Shown: one piece after another, positions 50,531 to 58,784 of the stretch | Layout of the letters: every line of letters begins with the position of its first letter | How positions within the stretch are numbered: the first letter of the stretch is position 1 | Assembly: GCF_030527935.1 (NCBI RefSeq) | Contig: NZ_JAUMZV010000005.1 | Coordinates: 1 to 64,000 of the forward strand | Length of the DNA: 64,000 nucleotides | DNA from: Kingella sp. (in: b-proteobacteria) | Lineage (GTDB): Bacteria; Pseudomonadota; Gammaproteobacteria; Burkholderiales; Neisseriaceae | Direction of reading: 5' to 3' | Position numbers and translations under genes: made by a program | The notes under the pieces: generated by a model | The model's database searches: none | What the model was told of the DNA's origin: nothing | What the model saw: only the letters and a program-made list of their open reading frames with translations

Positions 50531-50738
50531 GGGACGACTTTAATACGTTGTGGATATGTTGGTTATTATACCGCAAATTTTTGTTAAGACCGCGCCATTG
50601 TGGATAACATTATCCACAAGCAATAGGGCGCGAGTTTGCTGTTGCAGCAAGCCAGCAAAATCATAAAAATCCTTTAAAAATCAATCATTTTATATTATAA
50701 TCTCGCCCATTTTCAACCGCTTTGAAGGAGCACGCACC
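50531..50738. other. oriC: Candidate replication origin region (oriC) with DnaA boxes
   Basis: Two inverted DnaA boxes, TGTGGATAA at 50599-50607 and TTATCCACA at 50610-50618, lie two bases apart. A third box-like TGTGGATAT is at 50549-50557, next to a TATAAT (minus strand, 50570-50565) that may be the dnaA -10. An AT-rich stretch follows at 50667-50702. Divergent genes and the dnaA-rpmH neighbourhood fit an origin, but only three boxes are visible. Confidence 0.5.
50673..50701 (+). promoter_or_regulatory. Candidate promoter of the SPFH gene
   Basis: TTTAAA (50673-50678), 17 bases, TATAAT (50696-50701), 38 bases before the ATG. The -35 is weak. Confidence 0.4.
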
Positions 50739-51590
50739 ATGGGGCAATCCAATAGCCAAAAATACACGATGCCATACCTAAACGGCTTTACCGCCGCCAT
50801 CCTTTTGCTGGTCGCGTTTTTGTTTGTGGCGATGCTGGTGGTTGCCAGCGGCGGCAAAGCATTTGGCATTTTGCTGCTGCCCGTGGTGTATGGTTTTACG
50901 CGCTTTCGCGTGGTGCAGCCCAACACCGCTTTGGTGGGCACGCTGTTTGGGAAATATGCGGGGATTTTGCCCAAATCGGGCTTTTTTTGGCTGCCGCCGT
51001 TTTACAGCACCATCAGCGTGTCGCTCAAAACAGGCAACTACGTTACCGCCACGCTGAAAGTAAACGATGCTTCTGGCACGCCAATTGAGATAGCGGCGGC
51101 GATTGTGTACCACATTGACAACCCCGCCGCAGCGGTGCTGGATGTGGAAAACGCGCATGATTTTTTGCAAGTGCAAAGCGAAGGCGCGTTGCGGGCGTTG
51201 GCAACGCATCATCCTTATACCAACGATGGCTCGGCAGATAGCTTAACGGGGCATTCGGACAAAATTTTGGAGCAATTTCGCCGCATGGTGCAGGAGCGGG
51301 TGGAAATCGCGGGCATCAGCATTGATGAAACACGCTTCACCCATCTAGCCTACGCGCCCGAAATAGCCCAAGCCATGCTGCGCCGCCAGCAAGCCGAAGC
51401 GGTGATTTTAGCGCGACAAACGCTGGTGCGCGGGGCGATTGGCATGGTGGCGGGCACGGTGGTGGAATTGCAAAAACGCGGCATTGTGAACATGACCGAA
51501 CCCGAAAAAGCCAAGCTCGTTACCAGTATGATGACGGTGCTGCTTTCCGAAGAGAATGCTTCGCCTGTGTTGAATGTGAGCGGGGATTAA
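50739..51590 (+). CDS. SPFH/Band 7 domain membrane protein
   Basis: The 283-residue protein has a two-part hydrophobic N-terminus (about 15-52: FTAAILLLVAFLFVAMLVVA, then GILLLPVVYGFTRF) followed by the SPFH domain (VVQPNTALVGTLFGKYAG, SLKTGNYVTATLKVNDASG, AAIVYHIDNPAAAVLDVENA). The C-terminal helical part is ERVEIAGISIDETRFTHLAY. It resembles the stomatin-like group associated with membrane microdomains. Substrate or partner unknown. It is transcribed divergently from dnaA. Confidence 0.88.
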   Translation: MGQSNSQKYTMPYLNGFTAAILLLVAFLFVAMLVVASGGKAFGILLLPVVYGFTRFRVVQPNTALVGTLFGKYAGILPKSGFFWLPPFYSTISVSLKTGNYVTATLKVNDASGTPIEIAAAIVYHIDNPAAAVLDVENAHDFLQVQSEGALRALATHHPYTNDGSADSLTGHSDKILEQFRRMVQERVEIAGISIDETRFTHLAYAPEIAQAMLRRQQAEAVILARQTLVRGAIGMVAGTVVELQKRGIVNMTEPEKAKLVTSMMTVLLSEENASPVLNVSGD

Positions 51591-51595
51591 AAATT

Positions 51596-51757
51596 AGAAC
51601 CTGTATTCACTATTTTCATAGGTAGATTTGATGACATAAAAGCGCGGATACAAGGCAAAAAGCACAGCAAGGTTGGACACCTTGCGAGCATTTTTAACGC
51701 GGTAGCCGCGCTTTTAGGGCATAAAAGATGCTTATGAAGATAGTGAATACAGGCTCT
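51596..51757. repeat. AGAACCTG inverted-repeat element (copy 4)
   Basis: A 162-bp copy in the same orientation as 30126-30290, starting 6 bases after the SPFH stop codon. Its right end is slightly worn (GAAGATAGTGAATACAGGCT). An uptake-sequence pair (51764-51801) fills the remaining gap. Confidence 0.8.
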
Positions 51758-51814
51758 TACTTTTTCAGGCTGCCTATCCCGCGCAAAAGGCAGCCTGAAA
51801 ACAGAAAGAATGCC

Positions 51815-52357
51815 ATGCCAGTAAACCCCAACCATTACGATGCCCTGCTCACCTACGCGCGATTATTGAGCGAATTGCAATCGGGCGAGCCTGAAATCTC
51901 GTGGCAAAAAATCACGCCGATTAGCCCAAAAAACCACCAGAAAACGTGGCAGCATTTGCTTCTCATTGTTTGGCTTGTGGTATTGACACCGTTGGTATTG
52001 TTTTTGGATTTTCAGTACAACCACACCCTTTCGTTTTCCATGTTATTTATGGCAGCAATGTTTTTCTTAATCATTTTGGTGTTCATAACAGAATTGCCTG
52101 ATGTTATCTGCATTTTGCGCGCCCCAATCGGCGGTATGCAGCCTGAAAACTTTACGCTCTATTTCTGGCGCACACCCCAAGGCAAGTACAGCTATTATCC
52201 CAAAAACACATTAGGAACCCATTGCGACAAATACCTGCCCGATTGGGACAGCTTCACGCTGGCAGATTGGCAAGCCCTGCTTCCCGATGCGCCCAACCCC
52301 GAAGCATTGCAGCAGTTAATCCATGCCATTAAGCAGCGGTTAGCCGAAGATGAATAG
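51815..52357 (+). CDS. Two-TM membrane protein, unknown (paralogue 1)
   Basis: The 180-residue protein has a cytoplasmic-looking N-terminus with EPEISWQKITPISPKN, two hydrophobic segments (LLLIVWLVVLTPLVLFLDF, MLFMAAMFFLIILVFI) and a C-terminal domain with DSFTLADWQALLPDAPNPEA. It is paralogous to the next gene. No known family recognised. The start at 51815 has only a weak AGAAAGA upstream; an uptake sequence lies just before it. Confidence 0.65.
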   Translation: MPVNPNHYDALLTYARLLSELQSGEPEISWQKITPISPKNHQKTWQHLLLIVWLVVLTPLVLFLDFQYNHTLSFSMLFMAAMFFLIILVFITELPDVICILRAPIGGMQPENFTLYFWRTPQGKYSYYPKNTLGTHCDKYLPDWDSFTLADWQALLPDAPNPEALQQLIHAIKQRLAEDE

Positions 52358-52412
52358 CCATTTTCAGGCAGCCTGAAAACCATTTCGCTCTCACTTATAA
52401 GGAATAATCCCC

Positions 52413-52949
52413 ATGCCCAGCCCGCTCACCCAAGACACCCCATTCGCCGAATTGCGCTACGCCGTGCAAGCAGGCGCAAACGAAATCACATGGCAAAAGC
52501 GCACACCCATTAGCAACAATGAACGCAACCACGCCATGCGCCTGAAAAAACTGTTTGCTTATACGCTGCCCATACCGCTGCTGCTTACCATTCTTGTTTA
52601 CTTTATCGACCCCATGTTATTTTTTGACAAAGGCACATTGTTTTTGCCCACCGTGTTACTGTTTGGCTGTTACAACATCATCTCTCCACTTTCCACGCTA
52701 TGGCTTACCAAACGCTACAACCGCGTATTGGATTTGCCCACAAACACGCCACAGCCCGCAACTTATTATGTGCGCTTTAAAGGCAGTCGCGACAATACAA
52801 AAGGCTTAACCGTTGTTCGTGGCGTAGCTTTGCGGCTGGATTACACCACATTTACCCAGCGCGACTGGCAAACCGTACTCCCCACCGCCGCGCCCGATGA
52901 AGTGCAACAGCTCAGCCAAATGATTATCCAACGGCTCAATGATCAATAG
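52413..52949 (+). CDS. Two-TM membrane protein, unknown (paralogue 2)
   Basis: The 178-residue protein repeats the layout of its neighbour: NEITWQKRTPISNNERNHAM, two hydrophobic segments (LPIPLLLTILVYFIDPMLFF, LFLPTVLLFGCYNIISPL) and TTFTQRDWQTVLPTAAPDEV near the end. AAGGAATAA precedes the start. The shared W-Q-K-x-T-P-I-S and D-W-Q-x-x-L-P motifs define a small family that may be restricted to this genus. Confidence 0.72.
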   Translation: MPSPLTQDTPFAELRYAVQAGANEITWQKRTPISNNERNHAMRLKKLFAYTLPIPLLLTILVYFIDPMLFFDKGTLFLPTVLLFGCYNIISPLSTLWLTKRYNRVLDLPTNTPQPATYYVRFKGSRDNTKGLTVVRGVALRLDYTTFTQRDWQTVLPTAAPDEVQQLSQMIIQRLNDQ

Positions 52950-53086
52950 CATTTTCAGGCTGCCCAAACCCACGCAAAAGGCAGCCTGAAACGCCGCAAT
53001 CCGCTTATTTCGTTTGACAAATCGCGCCAAAACAGGTTTAATGCGCCGTTTATTTTTCCCACCCCATTTGATATTAGGAAACCAAC

Positions 53087-53221
53087 ATGAAACGCACTTA
53101 TCAACCTTCCGTTACCAAACGCAAACGCACCCACGGCTTTTTGGTGCGCTCCAAAACACGCGGTGGCCGCGCCGTTTTGGCGGCACGCCGTGCCAAAGGT
53201 CGCAAACGTTTGGCTGTGTAA
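53087..53221 (+). CDS. rpmH: Large ribosomal subunit protein L34
   Basis: A 44-residue highly basic protein, MKRTYQPSVTKRKRTHGFLV at the start and RAVLAARRAKGRKRLAV at the end. It follows TTAGGAAACC. First gene of the conserved rpmH-rnpA-yidD-yidC block. Confidence 0.97.
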   Translation: MKRTYQPSVTKRKRTHGFLVRSKTRGGRAVLAARRAKGRKRLAV

Positions 53222-53569
53222 TTGGCTTATCGCTTTGGCAAAGCCTATCGGCTGCTCACAACGGAAGAGTTCTCTTCCGTTTTTGCGTTAAGAAAACAGC
53301 GTTCGCGCAGCTTTTTGGCGGTGCTGCAATCGGAAAACAACACGCTGGGGCACGCGCGATTGGGCTTGGTGGTCGGCAAAAAAGCCGCCAAACGGGCAAA
53401 CAAACGCAATTACATGAAACGTGTGATACGCGAATGGTTCAGGCTGCATCAAAGCGCGTTGCCCGCCAAAGATTTTGTGGTGCGCGTGCGCGTGATGTTT
53501 GAGCGCGAGCAGTATCACGAAGTCTGCAAGCAGTTGGCAGAATTGATGTTACCACGCGAATGCAAGTAA
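53222..53569 (+). CDS. rnpA: Ribonuclease P protein component
   Basis: It assists the catalytic RNA in 5' tRNA processing. The 115-residue protein carries FGKAYRLLTTEEFSSVFALR, HARLGLVVGKKAAKRANKRN and YMKRVIREWFRLHQ, the RNR motif being RANKRN. The likely start is a TTG directly after the rpmH stop, so translation is probably coupled; I see no other good start before the conserved region. Confidence 0.93.
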   Translation: MAYRFGKAYRLLTTEEFSSVFALRKQRSRSFLAVLQSENNTLGHARLGLVVGKKAAKRANKRNYMKRVIREWFRLHQSALPAKDFVVRVRVMFEREQYHEVCKQLAELMLPRECK

Positions 53570-53748
53570 GTTTAGGCAGCCTGAAAGCACGATTTTAGCT
53601 CCGCAGAAGCTCGTGAACTCGCTTTCAGGCTGCCTAATCGCGCGTTAAGTGGTGTGCATTTGTAAACGCCTCGTTTTGCCGCTTAGATTTACCCAACCCG
53701 TCTCTATATATAATTGCTCACTCCCATAGGCAGCCTGAAATTCATTCC

Positions 53749-53961
53749 ATGTTCCGCAAACTCCTACTCGCGCTGATTCGCTTTTATCAACTCTGCATCA
53801 GCCCGCTTATCCCGCCGCGCTGCCGCTATACGCCCACTTGTTCGCAATACGCGATTGAAGCCGTAAGCAAATATGGCGCAATCAAAGGCGGCTGGCTCAC
53901 GCTCAAACGGCTTGCCCGTTGCCACCCTTGGGGCGGCTGCGGTTACGACCCCGTCCCCTAG
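53749..53961 (+). CDS. yidD: Membrane protein insertion efficiency factor YidD
   Basis: A 70-residue membrane-associated protein that aids YidC-dependent insertion. The conserved block is ISPLIPPRCRYTPTCSQYAI, then HPWGGCGYDPVP at the end. An uptake sequence lies just upstream of the start. Confidence 0.96.
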   Translation: MFRKLLLALIRFYQLCISPLIPPRCRYTPTCSQYAIEAVSKYGAIKGGWLTLKRLARCHPWGGCGYDPVP

Positions 53962-53976
53962 TTTTAGGAAACTTTC

Positions 53977-55683
53977 ATGCAACAGCAAAACCCATCCGAA
54001 TTTAAACGTATGCTGGCGACCGCCGCTGTGGCGATTGTCTTTATGATGGCTTGGCAACACTTCTTCCCCGCTGCCCAGCCGCAACCGCAGCAAGCCGCGC
54101 AGCAACAAACCGCCGCGCAGCCGAAAGCCGCCCCATTGGGCGCAACAGAGCCCGTGAGCGTGGAAACCGACACCGTTAAAGCCACGATAGACGAAAAATC
54201 AGGCGATTTGCGCGGCTTAATCCTGCAACACTACGATGCCACCCACGACACCGCCCAACGCTTCACCCTGCTGGCAGACGGCAAACCGCTCACCTACATC
54301 GTCCAATCCAACTTGGTGGATGCCAACGGCAACAATATTTTGGCGAACGCCAATTTTCAGGCTGCCGCCAAATCGCAAACGCTAAACGGCGACAAATTGG
54401 AAGTGCGCCTATCCGCCCCCGCGCAAAACGGCGTGCAAGTAGACAAGGTTTACACCTTTACCAAGGGCAGCTATTTGGTGAACGTGCGCTTTGATGTGAA
54501 AAACACCAGCGGCCAAGCGGTGAAGCTCGGCACGTCGTACCAAGTCGTGCGCGACAACAGCAAGCCCGCAGGCGAAGGCTGGTTCACCAGCAGCTATGTT
54601 GGTCCAATTGTTTACACCCCCGATGCCGATGCCTTCCAAAAAGTGCAATTTGCCACTCTAGACAAAGACTTTGACGCAGGCAAAGACACCGCCGAATACC
54701 AACGCAAAGCATCAGGCGGCTATGTGGGCATGATTCAGCATTACTTCGTTTCCGCATGGATTATGCAGCCTGAAAACGGCGCAAACCTGTGCACAGGCGG
54801 CGCGTGCACCATCGGCATCAAACGCCTGCCCAGCAACTTATACAGCGCAGGCGTAAACACCGCCGTGGTGGACATCCCCGCAGGCGGCAGCAAAACTTTC
54901 GCCGCCAACCTATACGCCGGCCCGCAAGTAACCAGCATCCTGAAAACCATCGCCCCCAAATTTGAACTCACCAAAGACTACGGGCGCGTGCATATTTTCG
55001 CTTCGCCGCTGTTTGCCTTGCTCAACTGGCTACACGGCATCATCGGCAACTGGGGCTGGGCAATCATCGTGCTGACCTTGATTGTAAAAACCATCCTGTT
55101 CCCGCTCAACCAAAAAGCCTACAAATCCATGGCAAAAATGCGCGCCGTGCAGCCCAAAATGGACGCATTGAAGAAAAAATACCCCAACCCCGAAGACCGC
55201 ATGGCGATGCAACAAGAGCTGATGAAGCTCTACCGCGATGAGAAAATCAACCCGCTGGGCGGCTGCTTGCCGATGCTGATTCAAATGCCGATTTTCATCG
55301 GGCTATATTGGATGATTTTCCTATCGGTGGAGCTGCGCCAAGCACCATGGATGGGCTGGATTCACGACCTATCGCGCCCCGACCCATTCTATATTTTGCC
55401 GATTTTGATGGCGGCAACCATGTGGTTCCAAACCAAACTGAGCCCGCCACCCAGCGACCCCGCGCAGGCGCAAATGATGAAAATCATGCCGCTGATATTC
55501 TCCATCATGTTCTTCTTCTTCCCTGCCGCGCTGGTGCTGTATTATGTGGTGAACAACTTGCTCACCATCTCCCAGCAATGGCTGATTAACCGCCAAACCG
55601 CCAACGCTGCCACCGCAGGCGGTGCGCCCAAGGTGGAAGTGCTGGACAAAGAGCCAGCGAAAAAGGATAAAAAGAAAAAATAG
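53977..55683 (+). CDS. yidC: Membrane protein insertase YidC
   Basis: YidC inserts and folds inner-membrane proteins alone or with SecYEG. The 568-residue protein has the N-terminal anchor (MLATAAVAIVFMMAWQHFFP), a Gln/Ala-rich linker, the large periplasmic beta domain (about 55-340) and the conserved C-terminal core with LHGIIGNWGWAIIVLTLIVK, LGGCLPMLIQMPIFIGLYW and a Lys-rich tail. It follows yidD by 15 bases. Confidence 0.97.
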   Translation: MQQQNPSEFKRMLATAAVAIVFMMAWQHFFPAAQPQPQQAAQQQTAAQPKAAPLGATEPVSVETDTVKATIDEKSGDLRGLILQHYDATHDTAQRFTLLADGKPLTYIVQSNLVDANGNNILANANFQAAAKSQTLNGDKLEVRLSAPAQNGVQVDKVYTFTKGSYLVNVRFDVKNTSGQAVKLGTSYQVVRDNSKPAGEGWFTSSYVGPIVYTPDADAFQKVQFATLDKDFDAGKDTAEYQRKASGGYVGMIQHYFVSAWIMQPENGANLCTGGACTIGIKRLPSNLYSAGVNTAVVDIPAGGSKTFAANLYAGPQVTSILKTIAPKFELTKDYGRVHIFASPLFALLNWLHGIIGNWGWAIIVLTLIVKTILFPLNQKAYKSMAKMRAVQPKMDALKKKYPNPEDRMAMQQELMKLYRDEKINPLGGCLPMLIQMPIFIGLYWMIFLSVELRQAPWMGWIHDLSRPDPFYILPILMAATMWFQTKLSPPPSDPAQAQMMKIMPLIFSIMFFFFPAALVLYYVVNNLLTISQQWLINRQTANAATAGGAPKVEVLDKEPAKKDKKKK

Positions 55684-55691
55684 CGCGAATA

Positions 55692-55736
55692 TGTTTTCAG
55701 GCTGCCTTATCGTGAACGATGGGCAGCCTGAAATGT
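55692..55736. terminator. Uptake-sequence pair after yidC
   Basis: GTTTTCAGGCTGCC and an inverted, slightly altered copy (GGGCAGCCTGAAA) lie just after the yidC stop. Confidence 0.5.
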
Positions 55737-55792
55737 TTTGCGGGATGTGCATATAGGTTCTGACGGCATAGGCAGCCTGAAAATGGAGTGGC

Positions 55793-55870
55793 GATGGCTC
55801 GCCGCCAAACTGCTTATCAAACATCGCATGACTGGTTTGCCAAGATGTCAGCGAGCCGCCGACGCTCCAT
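55793..55870. repeat. 78-bp element with inverted ATGGAG-type ends
   Basis: The left end ATGGAGTGGCGATGGCTCGC and the right end (reverse complement ATGGAGCGTCGGCGGCTCGC) match the family described at 22038-22231. Right after it stands TTTTGCAAAGGTTTC, the NIME-cassette end motif. Confidence 0.5.
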
Positions 55871-55920
55871 CGGTTACAGGTTTTGCAAAGGTTTCGGTCT
55901 GAAAACTTGGCGCAACCTGA

Positions 55921-56011
55921 GTAGGTCGGGCATTGATGCCCGACAAACGCCAATCTTTTTATCTCATTTAACACGCTACAACAAAACGTCGGGCATCAAT
56001 GCCCGACCTAC
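55921..56011. repeat. 91-bp element made of two inverted GTCGGGCAT palindromes
   Basis: GTCGGGCATTGATGCCCGAC at 55925-55944 and GTCGGGCATCAATGCCCGAC at 55988-56007 lie in inverted arrangement with GTAGG outside and ACG-type bases inside, so each arm is itself a palindrome. A single copy is at 24882-24901. No gene is visible in 55684-56032. Confidence 0.6.
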
Positions 56012-56032
56012 ACCCCCCATTTTCAGGCTGCC

Positions 56033-56677
56033 TTAATCCACACCATTCCCCCGTAAATACGCCGCCATCGCCGCCGCGTCATCCAACACCACCGCGCCCG
56101 CCACCTGCATTTCGCGCCACGCTGTTGCCACCGTGTCCGCTGCGATGCCACGGCACGCCGCGCGGTTCACCAGCACTTGCCAATCGCCGCCGCGCAAAAG
56201 CTGCAACACCGTGGTTTTCACGCAATAATCCGTTGCCAAGCCGCCCACCAGCAGCACCGTTGCGCCCTTGTCGCGCAGCCATTCAATCAGGCCTGTGCTC
56301 AATTTTTCCGCCAAATCGTGATAACACGCGCCGTAGGGGTGCATATCGGGTTCAATGCCTTTCCACACGCAAAAATCGTAGGCGGTAATTGGCGGCAATT
56401 CGTCCAATAGTTCAAAACCTTGCGTGCCAACGATGGCGTGCGCCACCCAAGTTTCGCGCGCGTTGGGCAACTCTGTGCGGCGCAGTTGCTCGGCGTGGCT
56501 GGGGCAAATCCATTGCGCGGCGGGGCTGTGCGCGTCTTTGCTCATCACGCGAAGCTGGGCAAGCCGCGCTTGGGCGTTGAGTTCCGCTGCTATCCAATGC
56601 CCTTCGCGCACGGGCAATTCGGCGGGGCACAGCGGGGTGAAGGTTTTTTGCGCGTCAATGTCAAGGGAAACAATCAT
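56033..56677 (-). CDS. pncA: Nicotinamidase (isochorismatase family)
   Basis: It hydrolyses nicotinamide to nicotinate in NAD salvage. The 214-residue protein has the catalytic triad positions in SLDIDAQKTF (Asp8), CVWKGIEPDMHPYGA (Lys) and GGLATDYCVKTTVLQLL (Cys). The metal-site pattern D-x-H is in SKDAHSPAAQW. The activity is likely; related isochorismatase-family amidases are the alternative. Confidence 0.88.
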   Translation of the reverse strand: MIVSLDIDAQKTFTPLCPAELPVREGHWIAAELNAQARLAQLRVMSKDAHSPAAQWICPSHAEQLRRTELPNARETWVAHAIVGTQGFELLDELPPITAYDFCVWKGIEPDMHPYGACYHDLAEKLSTGLIEWLRDKGATVLLVGGLATDYCVKTTVLQLLRGGDWQVLVNRAACRGIAADTVATAWREMQVAGAVVLDDAAAMAAYLRGNGVD

Positions 56678-56750
56678 GGCATTCCTTGCTGTTGATGGTT
56701 TTCAGGCTGCTTAAATCAGTGTGAACAGGCAGCCTGAAAGCCATTTTGTG

Positions 56751-56882
56751 TTACACAAATTCGGTCAAGTGTTCTGCGCTCACGCCTGTGGCGGGGTCTA
56801 TGCCCAAATCGTCGCTGTCGCCCGATGACGCGCAGCCTGCCAACGCCAAACCCGTCAGCATAATCAGTAACCATTTTTTCAT
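56751..56882 (-). CDS. Very small lipoprotein (43 residues)
   Basis: The frame starts at 56882 with AAGGATAG upstream. It reads MKKWLLIMLTGLALAGCASS, a clear lipoprotein signal with lipobox LAGC (Cys17), then an acidic tail DDLGIDPATGVSAEHLTEFV. The mature chain is only 27 residues. The Ser and Asp after the Cys favour outer-membrane sorting. It recalls other tiny lipoproteins of Gram-negative bacteria, but no homologue is recognised. Confidence 0.75.
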   Translation of the reverse strand: MKKWLLIMLTGLALAGCASSGDSDDLGIDPATGVSAEHLTEFV

Positions 56883-57037
56883 AGTGCTATCCTTGTGCGA
56901 AGTGAGAAAAGCCGCGATTGTAGCACAACACGGTTTTCAGGCTGCCTATGCCCGCGCTGCGCCCATCCGCCCAAGCAATCATTGCGCATCGCCCCTTGTT
57001 TTGCCACAATAACCCATCTCGTTAAGGCAGCCTGAAA

Positions 57038-57865
57038 ATGTACCGTGTATTCCTGTTGATGACCGCCCTGCTCCTATCCGCCTGCGCCACCGAATGGCAC
57101 GTTCGCCAGCACGAAAACGGCAAAGCCGCGCTGCGCCTGCAAAGCGTGCGCAACAGCACGCTGCCTGAAAATGGTTTAGTCTTCATCCAGCCCAGCGATT
57201 TGCGCGCGGGCGATATTTTGTTCTCCGCCGAAGGCAGCATCCGCTCGCTGGGCATTCGCGTATTCAGCAACGCCGCCGTGAGCCATTCGTTTATCTATTT
57301 GGGCGACGGCAACATCGCCGAAGCCGTGGGCAGCGGCACACGCATCCGCCCGCTCGCCGACGCGCTCAAAGAAACCAATCTCACCGTTGCCTTTCGCCGC
57401 CCCGATTTAACCGATAACGACATCCAAGCCATCATCGCCTTTGCCGAAGAGAAAAACGGCAGCGGCTACAACCATCTGGGCATCGCGCTGCAAGCCCCGT
57501 TCTCCATCGCCCGCAACGCCTGCGAATTGCCCGTTATCCCCCGCGCCGTGCGCCATTTGTGCCTGAACGCGCTCGCCACCATCACCGTGCCATCGCTGGG
57601 CAACAAGCGGCTGTTTTGTTCGCAATTTGTGATAGAAGCCTTTAACCGCGCAGGCAAGCCGCTCACCACCGCGCGACCGCAATGGGTGGACCCATCCGAC
57701 ATCCTGCATCTGCGCGAAGATGACATCGCCACCATCGCCCCCGTTGCCAAGCTGCACTACATCGGGCATCTGCAATGCACGCCATCGCTGTGGAATGCCA
57801 GTTGCCAAGCGCAGTCCAAGCCATCCGCCCCGCCGCAGAATAGTTTTCAGGCTGCCCTACCCTGA
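57038..57865 (+). CDS. YaeF/YiiX-like lipoprotein, permuted papain-fold peptidase/amidase
   Basis: The 275-residue protein has a lipoprotein signal with lipobox LSAC (Cys16). The catalytic His lies in AAVSHSFIYLGDGNIAEAVG and the Cys in KRLFCSQFVIEAFNRAG, the reversed His-Cys order of the permuted NlpC/P60-like YaeF/YiiX group. Members act on envelope lipids or peptide links; the substrate here is unknown. The start directly follows an uptake sequence (AAGGCAGCCTGAAAATG). The C-terminal NSFQAALP is encoded by an uptake sequence. Confidence 0.85.
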   Translation: MYRVFLLMTALLLSACATEWHVRQHENGKAALRLQSVRNSTLPENGLVFIQPSDLRAGDILFSAEGSIRSLGIRVFSNAAVSHSFIYLGDGNIAEAVGSGTRIRPLADALKETNLTVAFRRPDLTDNDIQAIIAFAEEKNGSGYNHLGIALQAPFSIARNACELPVIPRAVRHLCLNALATITVPSLGNKRLFCSQFVIEAFNRAGKPLTTARPQWVDPSDILHLREDDIATIAPVAKLHYIGHLQCTPSLWNASCQAQSKPSAPPQNSFQAALP

Positions 57866-57976
57866 TGCAGCCTGAAACCCTTAAATACCCGCAATCCATA
57901 ACGCAACCCTGTTGACCACACATTTGGCGACAAACCATCTCCTCCCCTTGCAGATTTCAGGCTGCCCCCAAAAACC

Positions 57977-58621
57977 ATGCCCAGCCCCAAACCCACCCTG
58001 CGCTATCTGCGCTACGGCTTCCTACTCAGCATCCTAAGCATTCTCGCCCTGCAAGCATGGTGCGCATGGCAAGTCTATCAATACGCCCACGCCCCTGCCG
58101 AGCTGCCCAAACACGCCGATGCCGCCGTAGTACTCGGCGCAGCCGCATGGGGTGACAAGCCATCGCCCGTGTTCCGCGAACGCATCAACCACGCCATCGC
58201 GCTGTATCAATCCGAGCGCGTAGAAAAACTCATCTTCACAGGCGGTACGCGCAAAGAAGGCTACCCCAGCGAAGGCGAAGTCGCCCGCAAATTCGCCATC
58301 AAACAAGGCATCCCCAGCCACGACATCATCTACGAAACCCGCTCCAAAGACACCTATCAAAACCTTGTCAACACCCGACTGCTGATGCAAAAACACAAGC
58401 TGCACCACGTCATCATCGTCAGCGACCCCTACCACATGGCGCGCGCCACCGCCATCGCCCAAGACCTTGGCATCCCCGCCATCCCATCGCCCACCCCCAC
58501 CAGCCGCTACACCGAAGCATCCGAGCAAGCCCGCTGGAAATTCTTTATCCAAGAGAGCTACTCGCTGTTTATCTATCGCCTGCTGCACGCAGGGCGCACC
58601 GTGTTGGATTGGGTAGATTAG
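57977..58621 (+). CDS. YdcF/SanA-family (DUF218) membrane protein
   Basis: The 214-residue protein has one N-terminal membrane segment (FLLSILSILALQAWCAWQVY) and the DUF218 domain: DAAVVLGAAAWGDKPSPVFR, EKLIFTGGTRKEGYPSEGEV, RSKDTYQNLVNTRLLM and IIVSDPYHMARATAIAQDLG. Relatives are linked to envelope barrier function and vancomycin sensitivity. The stop TAG overlaps the first bases of an uptake sequence. Confidence 0.9.
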   Translation: MPSPKPTLRYLRYGFLLSILSILALQAWCAWQVYQYAHAPAELPKHADAAVVLGAAAWGDKPSPVFRERINHAIALYQSERVEKLIFTGGTRKEGYPSEGEVARKFAIKQGIPSHDIIYETRSKDTYQNLVNTRLLMQKHKLHHVIIVSDPYHMARATAIAQDLGIPAIPSPTPTSRYTEASEQARWKFFIQESYSLFIYRLLHAGRTVLDWVD

Positions 58622-58713
58622 GCAGCCTGAAAACATCAAACCGGTTAGCATCATGCCAAACGGTTTTTGCGGGATGGCTGGCGTTTCAGGCTGCCTGAAT
58701 GTTGGCATCCAGA

Positions 58714-58784
58714 TATAGTCGTTTTACACAGTCTTATACAAGGCAGCGAGCCAACGCTGTATAAGGCGGTGTGAAACGGCTATA
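58714..58784. repeat. 71-bp imperfect palindrome with TATAG ends
   Basis: The arms TATAGTCGTTTTACACAGTC (left) and TATAGCCGTTTCACACCGCC (right, reverse complement) continue into CTTATACA on both sides. It lies directly before the IS481 remnant. The TATAG ends recall Correia-type elements, but the interior is different. Confidence 0.55.
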
